From Gonium pectorale (lineage: Eukaryota > Chlorophyta > Chlorophyceae > Chlamydomonadales > Volvocaceae), in contig LSYV01000003.1 of NCBI GenBank assembly GCA_001584585.1, positions 1,221,811 through 1,285,810 on the forward strand: a DNA stretch of 64,000 nucleotides, read 5' to 3'. Below are positions 23,001 through 35,680 of this stretch, one piece after another. Numbering within the stretch: position 1 is the first letter of the stretch; each line of letters starts with the position of its first letter. Both the position numbers and the translations under genes were made by a program. The notes beneath the pieces were generated by a model. It was given only the letters and a program-made list of their open reading frames with translations. It was not told the origin of the DNA and did no database searches.

Positions 23001-25998
23001 CAGGTCATCCCCGTACGCCGACCTGTCGTACATGCTCGTACGGTCGTCGCCACCACCGGTGGCGCCACCGACGCGCAGCGACGCCGCGGCTGCTGCCGCC
23101 ATGATGGCGCTGGAGAAGTTGGTCTGGCCGTTCATGCTCCGTGCGGGGCTTGCGCTTCGGCTCCGCCGGCCGCGCCCCGCGTTGCTGCCGCGCTCGTCGT
23201 CGTCTGTGTCGTCGTCGCCGCTCGCCCCGCCGGGCGACCGAGATTCGCGGATCTGCGGGATGGTGCGCGGCGCGCATTGTGCCGGTTGAACATACACATC
23301 TGAGAGCTGGCAGGCGGCAAGCGCCAGCAGCCCTGCCTGCAGGCTCACTGCGGGCTGTGATGCACCTCCATGCCTGCACGTCACGTAGCCTGCCAGGGTA
23401 TCTGCACGACGCGACCTCCAGCGCCGCCTCAGTCCCGCCAGACTGATGATAGAGGCCTTTGTGCGTCCTGACAAAAGAACCCGTCCCCGGAAGCCCCGTC
23501 CCCGGAAGCCCCGTCCCCGGACGCCCGTCCCCGGCCCACCATTTTGGAGGGCTTCCTTGAGAGCACATCCATAGGCCCCGACGGAAGGTGGCCGCCGGCC
23601 CTGCGATGAGACAGATGGGGCCAACGCGGTGACAACGCGCGGCAGCTCGGTGGCGCCTGCTGGCCGAGAGCCCAGCTAGCCGGCAAGCACGCTTTAAGGA
23701 CAGGAGGGTAGAGCACGGGGGGCGCCGGCGCGCGGCCTGCACCTGCACCTACACTAGGGGAATGCCCCGTCGCACTGGGCCGGCATAAAGGATTGCAGAG
23801 CCTTCCGCCCGCAGCCCAGGATCAGCAACCCAGCGGGCTCACTTGCGCAGGTCCCAGTTCCGGATGACGCTCTCAACTGCCTGCTCCTCCACTGCCCCGC
23901 CGTCGCCAGTGCCCGTGCCGGGCGCCCCGCCACCCGAGCTGCGGCCCAGCTCCGACGCGTCGCGGCGGAAGGTGCTGCTGGGAAGCAGCTGCGGGGGCAG
24001 CAGGGCGGTCGCCAGCCGCCGCCGCGACCTGTTCCCGATGTGGGCCGGCGACAGGCGGCCCGACATGCTGCTTATGTGCTCCTTGAACACCTGCACGCGT
24101 TGGGGCGAGCGCGCAAGGCAGGTCGTGGGTGGGGTCTGAGCAAGGAGTGACACGTGAAGTGACGTGCCTCTATCATGCCCCCCCCTTCGCTCTGAGTGCT
24201 GTGAGGTACACGTACAGGCCAGCAGCCCTGCAGGGCTGCGGCAAGCTGTCCCTCCTGCATCCACCGCTGCCCTGCGAGCCGCGCCTGTGCCCGCCATACG
24301 CTGCCATACGCTTAGCCCGACCCAAGCGGGCAACAGCGGTACGCGCACCGCTAGTCGGTCCAGCAGCAGTTTGATCCGCGCCAGCACCAGAGGGTAGGGC
24401 GTCCGCTGGAGCGCCTTCAGGCGCGCGGCCTCGCGCAGCCGCCGCGCAGCGTTGTTGGCCGCGATGCGGATGGCGCTGCGCCGCCACCTGGGGTTTCGGG
24501 ACCGCGGATCAGGATACGATTTGGGGTGGGACGCGATGAGGCCCTGGAAAGGGCAAAGGGAGCAGCCGGAGGAGGGCGGCCAGAGCTCTCGCGGCCCTTT
24601 GGAGGCGGGCGCTCGTCGAGCAGCGTCCCTGATGTCGTTCCAGCCACCGCAGCCTATCTTGTTCGGGGGCAGGCACGTGCGGAGGACCAGCACGCGGCGT
24701 GACGCAGGCGCTCGGGCAGCTCCCACACATGCGCACGACCCAACCGCCCGACTCCTGTCGGTGCCACTGACCTGGACAGCGGGCTGAGGGGGGCGCTGCT
24801 TGCCGACGCCCCGAAGCGCGCCAGGACTGTGAAGGCGCCCTCTGTGGCGTCCCGCAGCTGGGTCAGGGGCAGCGGGCACGGGGAGCACGCACGGGGGGGG
24901 CGAGGCAGTGGCAGTGACAGGTCAGCAATCCGGCGGCGAGGCCTGGCCAGCCCCCCGGCCAGGGGAGAGGCAAAGCGCGTGGCGGACACGCGGCTTCCAG
25001 CAATCCCAAGGTCAGGCCCCAGGGATTGCGTGCAGCTTGTTCCGCCGTCGACCCGTTGCGGCAACAGATATCGCTGCGCGCAAACCCCACGGGAGCCCCA
25101 CACGTCGTGGGGCACCTTGCGGCTGCGGCCTCCGGGGTCTGCGTGGTGCCGCCGCAGCGGCAGGCGGCCGCCACAGCAGCAGGCTCGCCTGCGCACGCTC
25201 CCAGCCGCATATTCCGTCGCTCCTTGTGACGGCCGGCAGTGCATTGCACGTCCACGCAAAGGCCGATAGCGCATGAAGAGGCCTTGACCAGCGCTCCAAC
25301 CAGTCATGCATCTGAGTCATGTCTCGCCGTCCCGCTCCCATACCCGGGTGTTGGTTCACTCAGTGCTCTTGCCGGTCCCCCGCCCCTGCGCTGCATCGGC
25401 CTCGCAGCCACTCACCGGCCCAACGGGCGGCTGCAAGGATGTGATCACACCAATGCACCAGACGTAACCCCACCAGAGGCTTCTGGGAGCTTCCCCCAAC
25501 CCACCCGCGTCGCCCTGGCGCGGCTTCCGCTCCACCTCCCGCTCAAGCACCTCCGCAGCCCGCCCACCCCTCCCACCCCAGGCGCTGCCCGCACCTCCTC
25601 CCGGGGCAGCTCCGCATCGTCCGTCCTATCGTACAACCAGTCCTTGTTCAGTTTGCCCGTGGGCGATGAGGGCGAGGCCGGGCTGGCCGACCTCTCAGTC
25701 ACGGACGGCCTGCGGCCACATTGAGGCACATGGGAAGCATGCAGGCGGGCGCAGCGAGAGGGTGAAGGACAAAGCCCGAGTGCTCGGTCGGGCCTAAAAC
25801 GTTCCGAACAGCCTATTCGTCCGTGGGAGTGCCCTGCGCGGTACCCATGCACCAGCGTGCTGGGCGTGCGCCTGGCCTGCTGCCCACTGCCCTACTCCCC
25901 AGGTGACCGTGTACAGGAGGGCACGTGGGAACAGCTCCCCATGCGCACCTGCGACGGCGGTCCCGCCCGGCGGCAACGGACGGCCTTTCCACGCCCAT
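17094..25998 (-). CDS. Cyclic-nucleotide-binding-domain protein (18 exons)
   Basis: Exons 25998-25949, 25709-25595, 24857-24772, 24487-24349, 24090-23843, 23373-22878, 22657-22540, 22246-22125, 21954-21793, 21504-21417, 21061-20706, 20351-20272, 19927-19804, 19477-19414, 19147-19032, 18736-18617, 18363-18258 and 17986-17094 join in phase to about 1160 aa. A CNB domain spans roughly residues 385-510: VYRIGDPPERFHLILTG, VVEIWTHPPG and the phosphate-binding cassette SFGEMAILNDEPRAEVA, whose key Glu and Arg are present, so cAMP or cGMP binding is plausible. A second, degenerate CNB-like segment may follow (QQIYFIKSG, about residue 535). No kinase or ion-channel domain was seen. The N-terminal third has a basic helical stretch (RIAANNAARRLREAARLKA), and the last ~300 residues are Ser/Ala/Gly-rich. 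The architecture recalls CNBD2-like or ciliary CNB proteins, but that is inference. Start codon and exon 6 boundary were chosen by phase. Confidence 0.75.
20534..20700. repeat. Repeat cluster: (CA)n, element A copy 4, element B, N-gap, (CCCCG)n
   Basis: Within an intron of the CNB gene. A CA run (about 20534-20556) leads into element A (20556-20607), a second CA run, element B (20626-20649), 20 Ns (about 20650-20669) and a CCCCG pentamer array up to 20700. The gap evidently marks an assembly break in this repetitive stretch. Confidence 0.85.
23481..23534. repeat. ~15-bp tandem repeat in intron of the CNB gene
   Basis: Unit CCCGTCCCCGGAAGC repeated about three and a half times, the last copy degenerate. 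It sits between exons 5 and 6 of the CNB gene and is non-coding in the exon model. Confidence 0.8.
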
Positions 25999-26693
25999 CG
26001 CTGCAAGTGCCTACGTCGATGGTGCGCACTGGAAGCACCAAGGCCCCCCCAGCGTCTAGGGGAAACGCTTATGTTTACAGTCCGCCCGCGACCCGCCGCA
26101 TTGAAGCCATCTGCAAGTTCTCCAAGTAGGGTTCTTTCCTCCAGTCGCGCTTACAAGGTCCAGCGCCCGGGTTTTGGTGCTACACTACTTTGCTTCACCG
26201 TCTTCCGTAGTTACTAGCTACCCAGATTAAAGCTCTACAGAACAGCAACATTATTTTATGCGTGTTACGTCCAGTGGCCAGGTCGCTCTGCTCGCGAAGC
26301 CATCGTCGCTCCAGTCACTCCAGTCAGAGCTGAAAATTCAACAACAGCAAAGCCAACATACAGCGTTTATGATTCGAGGCTCGCGGTAGGAAAACAGTCT
26401 CATTGCAAGTGCAACCTCGAAGTCGTATACGCCCCACCCCCAACCATACCCATAGCCTCACCCCTCCTTACGATAGAATTCCATACACCCCAAAGACAAT
26501 ATGAACGGGAAGGGTGTCCATAAAACCGGACCACATGCTCACAACCCTGTAATCACAAGAGCACTGTTGCACACTGCGAAGTGGCAGCGCTGCTATTTGC
26601 ATCGTGCAAAACCTCAGACCCGCATTGCCGTCTCCCAAAGCTGCGACGTGTAAAATGTGCCATTCCCCACTGGTGGGGCTTCAGGGCATCGCA
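25999..26693. other. Tandem intergenic region (ABCA 3' flank / CNB gene 5' flank)
   Basis: Both neighbours run on the minus strand. TGTAA (minus strand, 26155-26151) is 539 nt past the ABCA stop and probably ends its transcript, leaving about 150 bp for the promoter of the CNB gene. The stretch 26260-26600 is AT-richer and shows no reading frame of interest. Confidence 0.5.
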
Positions 26694-29600
26694 TCATCGT
26701 TGGCGGATCACTTCCAGGTAGACATCCTCGAGGGAAGAAAGCTTGACCTGGACGTCCAGGACGCCCAGTGCCGACCCACGGGCCTGTCGGCAACGGTCGG
26801 CAGGGTATCCACGGCAGATATTTGTGGCATCGGCCGTACACGTGGAGGAGGGTGAGCTTCTGGGTCAAGTAATGATCCAGTAACGTTTCTCGGAACACGC
26901 CCATTCCCATCGCTCTACGCGCAGATCTGTTATCCTTTCCTAGGGATGTCAAGGCCCCGTACCGTCGACGTGCAAATCCAAATCCCAAAACAGGTCCGAC
27001 CAATCCTCACCTCCAGCCGCTCGAACAGGTGTGGCAGTTGTAGCTCGCAGTGACGCGGCACCTACAGGGGCGTGCGTGCATCAACTGGGCTTGCGAACGA
27101 GCTTCACGCGCTGCATGCCGTCTGCGGCCTGCGCTCTCGTCTCTTCACCCCACCCCAGCCCCTTCGCACCTGGAAGTGCACGTGGCTGCGGCCCCGCTTG
27201 GCGACACACGCATACGCGGCGCCCGCCGCGCCCAGGCTGGCGGCAAGGCACTCCTCGACCAGCTCCTCTAGCGCCGAGATGACTGCCTCCGCATCAGCCC
27301 ACGGCGCCTCGGGTCCGTCTCCGCCGCCTCCGTCTCTATCCCGGCCATCCTTGCCCTCGCTGCTGTTGCTGCTGTTCCGGTCCGTGCGCTCGCGGGAGCC
27401 GAATGCGCGGCAGCCGTCACCGCTCGGCTCGCCTGCGGGCTCAGCACGGGGCCGACCGCGCGCGGCCCCGAAGGCGGGGCTCCCCCCACCGCTGCTGCTG
27501 GCGGCGAAGCTCCGGGCGGACATGTACTCGGCCGCATCCAGGTATTCCTCGTCCTCATGGCCGCCAGCCGCCTCCGCCGACTGCGCAGCGCTACGGCCCC
27601 CGAGGCGCGTGCCATCAGTCGCAGCGCCGCGATCACCCGCGTCATCGGCCAGGCCGTGTGCCGCCACTCCCTGCCCCGCGCCTGCGGACCTCCCGTACGC
27701 CTGCGCCTGCAGGGCGCGCAGCCCCACCGACACGCGGTAGCCGCCGCCGTACCGCCGCTTCAGCGCCAGGCTGTGACCCAGGCAACGCAGCCGGCCTGGG
27801 GGTGGTGTGGGGCAGGCGGTCTTGCCATCACAGCCCAAGCTTGACGTGAGCGAGGCCGCTCGTCCGTCATCATTACCGGTACAGGGGGGATGGATGCGTG
27901 TCGCATGGGTGCTCGCGTGGAGTGAGCAAGCCGGATTTGGCAACGCCACGGGCTCCAGGGATGCCCAGACAATCATACCCGCTTGGCGCATTGACGTGTG
28001 GCTGTCTGTCGTTCTGGACACAGGACGGTGCATGCTTACCCGCCGCCAGGATGGCGATCCGGTCGCCCAGCACCTCCGCCTCCTCCATGCTGTGTGTGGT
28101 GAGCACCATGCAGCGGCCCTGCTTGACCCGGGACACCAGCTCCCACACGTGGCTCCTGGGGGGGGGGTGGAGGGGAGGGTACTCAGTCTCTTGTTGACTG
28201 CTGGCAGCATCGGGCGGCCGGCGCGAAGCCGGCGTCCGAGATGCCATACCGAAATCTTGGGGCGGCCGTGGGGCGGTCCCTCCGTGGGGGGAGGGGAGGG
28301 AAGGGGAGGCCGGTAAACGCGCAGGTGCGCCGCCCAGGCACATCAGGGTGAGTGCACCCTATTGGTCATCTCAACAGCAGACTGGAAAGGCAAGCGTGGA
28401 AGGAGAAGGGCATCTGCCAGGCCTGCCGGCAGCCCGCAAGCACAACATTTGGCAGATGAAGGGTACCAAAACACAGGCAATGGTGGTTCATTGCCGGGCG
28501 GGGACTCGCCTTGAGACAGGGTCCATGCCAGTGGTGGGCTCGTCCAGGTACACGACCCGCGGGTCGCCCAGAAGCGCTGCCGCCACGCTCAGCCGCCGCC
28601 GCATGCCGCCGCTGTACGAGCCCGCCGGCCGGTCTGCGGCCGAGTCCAGCCGCACCTGGCCAAGAGGAGGGAAGACTGCATCCAGTTTGCATAGCTCTCT
28701 GATCACTCGACCACGGTCGGCTTCACAAATTGCGCAGATCCAGATTACAGGCTCCCCCCAGAGGGGTTGCAGGCCACACGAGCGGATTGGCTCCCGACCC
28801 GCCGTAGCAGAGAGGGTAAAACACCCTTAAGAGTTCACGCACCGACCCACACAGCGCCCAGCCGCCACGATCCGCAACCGCACGCACGCATCCCCGCCCC
28901 TCGGCCCCCGACCCAGGCGCCCACCTGCTGTAGCATGCGGTCCACCTCGGCCCGCCGCGCCGCCCAGGGCAGCCCCTTGACGTCCGCCGCCAGCGCCAGG
29001 TGCTCGCGGCCGCTGAGCCAGCCCCACAGCACGTCGAACTGCGGGCAGATGCCGGTCAGCGCCCGGGCGGCCTCCAGCCCCGCGGCGTCCGCCACGCTGT
29101 GGCCGCACACCAGCGCGTCGCCGCCGCTGGGCTTGAGCGCCTGTGGGGGCAGGGGCAGGGGCACGGCATGGCGGGCGGGAGGGCAGAAGGGCGGGAGGGC
29201 AGAGGGTGGCAGTTGGTGGAGGTGTCTGGAGGGGCGCAGCTGGGGGGGGGGTCAACCTCAGGGTGGACGGCGGCGCAGACGTGGCGGCGACTGGACGAAC
29301 GGGAGGGATGGAGCCGCACAAGAAGTTATCGCCGGGGCCAGGGCTTGGCTGCACAGAGAGGAAGGGCGCATGGTGCAGCGGTCGCGCCGTCAACGGCATG
29401 GCTGGCTGGCGCAGGGTGCGTCGGCCGGGGATGTCGTTGAGGCGCAGACGAGACACTGTATCCCGGGAGCTCACCCCCACGAGGCACTTGATCGTAGTTG
29501 TCTTGCCCGCGCCGTTCGGGCCTGCGGTCCGTCGTGGGGAGCGACGCTTGCGGCAGCGCTCGGGAGTATGGTACGACAGGGCTATCGTGTATTGTGTATG

Positions 29601-32600
29601 CGTAACGGTATGCTCAAACGACAGGGCTACCGTGAATGTTTGACCGTGAAAGCCGGTGTGGTATGGACCTGAGGTGCGCTGAGTCAGCTCCCAACACATC
29701 ACCACGGGTTTGCCCCGCCCTACCCACGTCCCTTCCCACCTAGCAGGCAGAAGCACTCTCCAGGCACGATGTGCAGCCAGGTGCCATGCACGGCCACATG
29801 GGCACCACCGCCGCCCTTGCCGCCGCCACCGCCGCCATCCGCGGGGCGGGCCAGCGCCGCAATAAGCCCTTTGCGGGGCTGGGCTCTGGGCGACGGCGCG
29901 GAGGCAGAAGCCGGAAGCGCCCCACCGCCGTCGGCTCCGGTGCTGCTGCTGCGACTGTTGTTGGGTGGCAGTTCCTTGGAGTCAGCGCCCGGCGCCGTTG
30001 GTCGGCGCGCGGCAGCTCGCGGCCTTCGCCAGCAACCCGCCAATGCCGCCGACAAACCGCCGCCGCCGTACACCTTACGAAGGCCGAACAGCACAACGCC
30101 CGCTCGCCAATCCGCCGTGCCATCGTTATCAGCCTTGTCCCCAATGGCGCCAAGCTTGCTCCAGGGTCCTGCCGCCGCTCCCGCCACTTCGGCTGCTGCG
30201 TTAGCATCCAGGACCGCCAGCGCAGCGCCGATGGGCGGGGCGCCTCTGCCCGGGGCGCACTCTGAGGCTTGCAGCGAGAGCGGATCGCCGGCGAAGGCGC
30301 TGTCGGCGGCGGGGCGGACGTCCGCCACGGCGCTCGCGGGAACCGTCACCGACGGCTGCCGCGGCGCTGCGGTCTTCCCGGCCTGTCCCGACGACGCGAT
30401 GAACCGGCGGCAGAGCGCCTGCACGGCGTCGGCTTCTGCAGCGACCCCTGGGTCGGCCAGCCCGCCAGCGCCGCTGCCGTGGTGGCCTCCCAGCAGGCTG
30501 CGTATCCCGTCTGGTTCGGGGCGAGATGAAAGCGATTGGGTGTTGTCGGTGGTGGAGGTCGGATGGTCGTCGGCCCCAGCGGGTGCGACGGCGTGCGGTG
30601 ACGGTGGCGACGCGGTGAGGCTCGGGGCCTGGGGTGGCTGCGCGGCGCCGGCCTCTTCGACCGCCCTCACTAGCGCTGCAGCGGCACGGCGGCGGATCCT
30701 TGCCTGCGGTCCCAGAGGAACATGGGGACAAGGTGCTCACTCCCTTGCAAAAGTGTAGTACGGCACTCGGCGCCGCAAGTCCGCCGCCTGCCTCACTAAG
30801 GAGGAGAGCGGGCTGCATAGGAAGGAGCGGGATGCTGTAAAGAAGATGAAACAACCCAAAACACATCGTAGGGTGCCACAATAGTGGCCGTAAGTTCCCA
30901 CGCGGGTTGTGTCTCGCCATCCCGCTTGGTTTGCCTCGTTTTGAACGCGCGCACAGTTACCCCGTTTTCGTCGACACAAACCCATCCGGCTCCGTAGCCC
31001 CGCTGAGCCCTTCCGCACCTGCCGCGCACGCTCCCCCGACCACAGCCGGGCCCGATCGGGCAGCAGCGCCAGCAGCGGCGCCCAGGGCGGCTGCACGCCC
31101 ACGCCCTCCTCCCGCGGCAGCACCCCGTCCAGGTAGGCCGCCAGCGCGGTGTAGCCAGCGGCCTGCTCGAGGACGGGCCGGACCGGGTCGTGGCTCGTGG
31201 GCGGCAGGTGTCACGCGAAGGGCGTCGAAAGCGACATGTTTCACTTTGGAAAGGAAGCTTCGCCTCGGCGCATCGTGCGCGCATACCCGCAATCCTGTCT
31301 CACGGAAAGGAATCTCAGGAGCCTTCCCTCCCGTTCGCCCTCCCTCCTTTCGCCATCTCCGTGGGCGTGGGCGTACCTTCAGCGCCGGCCCACCGCACCT
31401 GTACGATGAGCAGCCAAAGGATCTTGCTCAGCGGCATGACGCAGTCCGTCTGCCAGTACGGCAGCGTGGCGCGCACGGCAGGCGGCGGGAGCTCGGCCCG
31501 GCAGTAGTCGGTGCGGTGGGTCCACGAGATGCCCGGGCCGTTGCCTGGCGGAGGCGAGAGGGGCATTTCAGGCAGCGCGGGAGTCGGGCAGCATCGTGTG
31601 TGGACCAGTTGAGTGGGAGGCTGAGCCCATGAAGATGGTTCAGGTCCAGATCCAGAGCGGTGGGTGCACCTGGGTGCCTGTCACGAGGACAAACCGCCAA
31701 CTGCTAATGAGCCTGCACCCCCGCCGTCATTCCAAGACTCCCTCACACCCCTCAACCACCCTCCTCCCACGCACCCAGCGCGGCGTTGGCCATGTCCTGC
31801 AGCCCCTTGGTGAGCAGGCAGGGCGGAAGCGCGGAAAAGACGCCCACCCAGGCGGCCGGCGCGTCGGGCGTGTAGGGGAAGCCGAACTGCACCACCAGCT
31901 GCAGCGCCCAGCTCACGATGTACGCGGCGAAGCCGGCGGGCACGGCGGAGGCGCTGCGGCGCAGCAGCGCGGAGAAGACCAGCGCCACGCCGCCCATGGC
32001 CAGCTCGCTGATAGCAGCAAGGGGGCGGGGACGCGGGCGCGCATGGCATCATGGGAGGGGGCACAACCTTGGTTGAGGGGCGCCGATTAAAGGGAGGCGC
32101 CACGCGTCGGGGTGAGCTACGTAAGAGGCTAGCGCTATTCGGCGCGGATCATGTGTGTTGTTGCGGGGCAGCGCATCTGAGCATTCCGGCTACGTGTACA
32201 GCCACCAGCGGCAACGCAGGCCGCGGTGCTGCTGTGGCGCGGCCCCGCCCGCGGCTCACCTGCCCCACAGCAGCAGGAACAGCAGCGCGGTGCTGTTGCG
32301 CGTGGCCAGGGGTATGCGCATGGCCACCGCGCTGCCCAGCAGGACACCGCTGTGCGCCGCCGTCAGGAGGACCTCGGGCACCACCCAGCTCACCTGACAG
32401 CAAGGCAGGGGCACGGGGGGCCCCAGCGGGATTGGGGGTAACGAAGAGGATGGTGACGAGCACAAGACGCACGGAGTGGTGCACGGGGGCCGGGTCATTT
32501 GTTTGCCGTGACCCGATTGCCGCCAAGAGACGGGGACGGGGCAGGCAGCGAGGGAGGGAGGGCCTCGGGGCTTCGCGTGTCTCCCCATCCGCCGAATGAT

Positions 32601-35328
32601 GCGCGCATGCACATCTAGCCCACATGCACGACGGCTCCCTGGCAATCTTCGCAGCCCTCCTGTGCGTTTGGCACGCACCCAGTGAGCTGAGTCGCGGAGG
32701 CCCATCGCGGCCAGCGCGCTGCGCGTGCCCGTCTCTCGCTCAGCCACCTGCGCAGCGTGGGAAGGGCCCGTGCGGCAGGCAGGGGCACACGAGGGGTTGC
32801 GAGGGGGAGACGGGCTGTGCCACGCTGCTCAAGAGCGCGTGCTGCGAGCCCTACGTGACTGGGACAATACCCCGCGCACCATGTTTGTCAGGAGGATGAT
32901 GAAGTTGATGATGACGGCCGCCAGGAGGAAGGTGGGCGCGAAGCGACCCACCGCCGACGTGGTCGCCAGGGAGGGGTGCGGGAAGTTGGCGATGGAGACG
33001 CTCCAAGGCAGGCTGGGGTCTGCAGGGCACAGCGGGCCCGAGGGTGACGTTCTGGGCCGGCAACGAGGTCCCTACGCCATGGCAAGAAAGGAATCTGGAT
33101 GCCATGGGCGGGACGACCGTCACATGTCTTGCTCTGTACCCGCCCGCCCTATTGGAAACGTCGGGCGTGTATGGCCGTAGAGGTGGGCTCCCTCTTTCTG
33201 TGCAAGTTTTTCTTTTTTCCATGCATTGGTGGACGCACTGCAGTCCAACGCAGTGCCCATGCCAGGCAACCGCCTACGAGGAGGGCAGCGCCGAAGCAGC
33301 TGTGCAGGCACTTAGGTGACAGTCTCCGGTGCGCACCAGCCTCACCTCCTGTTGCCAATCTGGCCACCTGGGACTCGATTGCGACCTGTCTCAACGTGGC
33401 GGTTGGAAAAATGCGGTCGACGGCAGTCGTACGAAACGCCTGTGCACCGCGCACTTGCCGGTGCCGGCGACGGGTCATGGCGCACTAATAAGGGCCGCTG
33501 GGCACCGCTTGTTGCACATCCCCTTCGTAAGCAAAGGCATACCTTCTGCTTAAGGAGATACATGCGGAGCGGAATTATACCCAGCAATTGCTTTGCTTCA
33601 GCCGCTCCGGCCCCTTCCCTCCCCCACCTGCAGCGGTATGGCTATGTATGTGTTGGGGTCCTGGAAGCGGCCCTTGAAGAACACTGCGCTTGCGTTGGAC
33701 TGGACCACGAAGGAGAGCGCCTGTTGCAGCGGCGGGGCAAGGGCTCGGCTCCATCCGCCGCAACGCAGGGTACTGACATCTCATTACCGCCACAATTCGC
33801 CCGGCCGGCCTTAGCAAGGCAGGGCCATTTAGCAAAAGTTCGACGATCGCCTGCCACCGAGAGCCGGCCCCCGTCGCCACAGGACGCGGCTGGCTTACCC
33901 AGGGCCCCGCGGTCGCATCGTCAGCGATGCCGGGCTGCGGCGCCTGTGGGCGGCGGCGAAAGTGCACTGCTGCCAGCACCGTCTGTGGGTTGTCCCACAG
34001 GTAGGCGTCGACCTGCGGGGACAGGTCCGCAGGGGCTTGGCATTACCTAACCTTATCATACCGGGCCAGGCGGTCTCTGCATCGTTGCGCGCCCCGATGA
34101 ACAGACTGTAAAGCGCGAAAACGCAGCGAGATCCGGCGCTGCCGCGCTGTAGGTGGGAAACGAGGTAGTGCTGTGGCAGGTCACCCTGGGGGGGGGGGCC
34201 GCCCGCCCGGCATCAACGCACCTCTGAAGCGTTGCCGAATCCACGGACTTGACCCGCGGGTATGGGCGGCTGGTTGGCTGTGCGCACGCCCGCCACTAGC
34301 TCCTCGACCCACGGATCGCCGGCCGGCGAGTAGAGGAAGGTATGGCATGGCGCACTCCGCTGGGGGAGCAGGTGAATGCAAGTCACGCAGATCCGCAGTG
34401 GGATTGAAATCAATACCCATCCCTACTCCATATGACGAAGTGCATGGCCCAGCCTGCTCCGCGCTTGCGTGGTGAGCGGAAGAGCACCGGCGCCGTTGCA
34501 GGGCACCGAAAGTGCGGGGGGATCCTGATTTCCTAACCCACATGCCGCAAAAAGCCCCACGGCCAGAAGGAGCCTTACACTTCAACACTCAGCCAGCCGT
34601 GTCAGAGTGCTGATCAGCGCGTGGGCTTTGTTGAGCGTCGCTTTCGGGGTCCGGTGTACGATCGGGCATGTCTGATGCAGTGTCATCGCGTACCTTGAGG
34701 AAGGGGCTGGACGTACACAGGGGCACCGGTCCCACCGGCCGCGCAGGGGGGCTGCGGTCCTCCCCCTGGCCGCCGAATCCCGACGCGCTGTACTTTATTG
34801 CCGCATCCACCAGCCAGATGACGCCCACCAGCGCCACGGCGCTCAGCAGCTGGCCCACCAGCAGCATGGGCTGCCGGAGCCTGTGGCAGCCGGAGGCAAA
34901 GGCGATAGAGAGGCCAAGGATGCGTAAGGTCAACGAGCCGGGCAGTGGCAGATACGGTGGTGCCTCCGAGATACACGGAGAGAGAGGGGAAGGGAGGCAC
35001 GCCGCGTGTGCATGTGGGCGTGAGGGTGCAGGAAAGCAGTCGCGAGGGCGACCTTTCAACGCGGCCACGACACCCGAACTACCTGACCGCACTGCCATTT
35101 GCTCGCTAACCGCCCCAGACGCCCTTACCTCATGAGGACGTTCTTGCGAGTCAGTGCGTATGACTGGCGCGCTGCCAGCCAGCGCCGCGGCCGGCCGCCG
35201 GCCTCTTGGTCCGTCGCGACTTTGGCTCCTCCGCTGCCGCGGTCGTGAGTGCCGCCAACGGAGCCGAGCGTGTGGTCTTGTCCCCCGTCCTGATACGCCA
35301 CTGGGACGGCGATCCCATCGCTGGTCAT
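26694..35328 (-). CDS. Half-size ABC transporter, subfamily A (ABCA)
   Basis: ATP-driven membrane transporter of the plant/algal half-size ABCA type (one TMD plus one NBD), usually linked to lipid movement. Twenty exons join in phase to 1291 aa: 35328-35129, 34880-34694, 34359-34222, 34012-33899, 33720-33628, 33385-33346, 33019-32880, 32747-32679, 32393-32260, 32007-31775, 31544-31399, 31162-31019, 30703-29740, 29521-29475, 29140-28925, 28655-28510, 28155-28040, 27795-27170, 27043-27011, 26783-26694. Seen: N-terminal [12 protein letters not shown] and the first TM helix, a long non-cytosolic loop ([17 protein letters not shown]), MGLRDSAHW before the remaining helices, Walker [11 protein letters not shown] (868-877), Q-loop CPQFDVLW, signature [11 protein letters not shown], Walker B VVYLDE (993-994), H-loop [10 protein letters not shown] (His1025) and C-terminal [11 protein letters not shown]. 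Odd: ~200-residue low-complexity inserts before Walker A and after the H-loop, and a GC donor after exon 16. It is divergent from the Mpv17-like gene. Substrate unknown. Confidence 0.94.
28745..28775. repeat. 31-bp dispersed sequence, copy 1
   Basis: TTACAGGCTCCCCCCAGAGG followed by GGTTGCAGGCC. It matches 50877-50907 with two mismatches and lies in an ABCA intron. On the minus strand it carries TGTAA. Confidence 0.75.
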
Positions 35329-35680
35329 TGCAGGAAAGCGGGTGGCAGCTACGGCCGGCGCCGTGTGCAAGCGTTGCCGCGACAGGTCGGCGCTTCAGCT
35401 TCAAACCAATGGAGAGTCAACAAAGCTGCGCATTAGGAGGCCAAAGTATGGCGTAATGGGATCGAGGGCGCACGGGATCGAGTGACAGCAGTGCAAGGAT
35501 TGGAAGGGCCGAGGGGCGCCAGCCCGGAACCCGTATCTCGCGGAGCCCAGCGGTTCGACGCGCGAAGTGCTGCTGAGACTAAATCGCCAAGACCCAGTAT
35601 AGCCCGATCAAAACGCAGCCTCGAGAGGCCTGACGAAACTCACAAACCCGTCCGTATTAAGACTTTTGTGACGAGCCTCT
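35329..35680. promoter_or_regulatory. Head-to-head promoter region, ABCA / Mpv17-like
   Basis: 352 bp between divergent ATGs, so both promoters must lie here. No motif assigned. Confidence 0.5.

Noticed and set aside
29570..29640. Near-repeat ACGACAGGGCTA(T/C)CGTG appearing twice
   Set aside because: Only two short copies 44 bp apart inside an ABCA intron; no structure or wider copies noticed.
29769..30758. Long plus-strand open frame (329 codons)
   Set aside because: It is the antisense shadow of the GC-rich low-complexity ABCA exon 30703-29740; the minus-strand frame flows in phase into Walker A.
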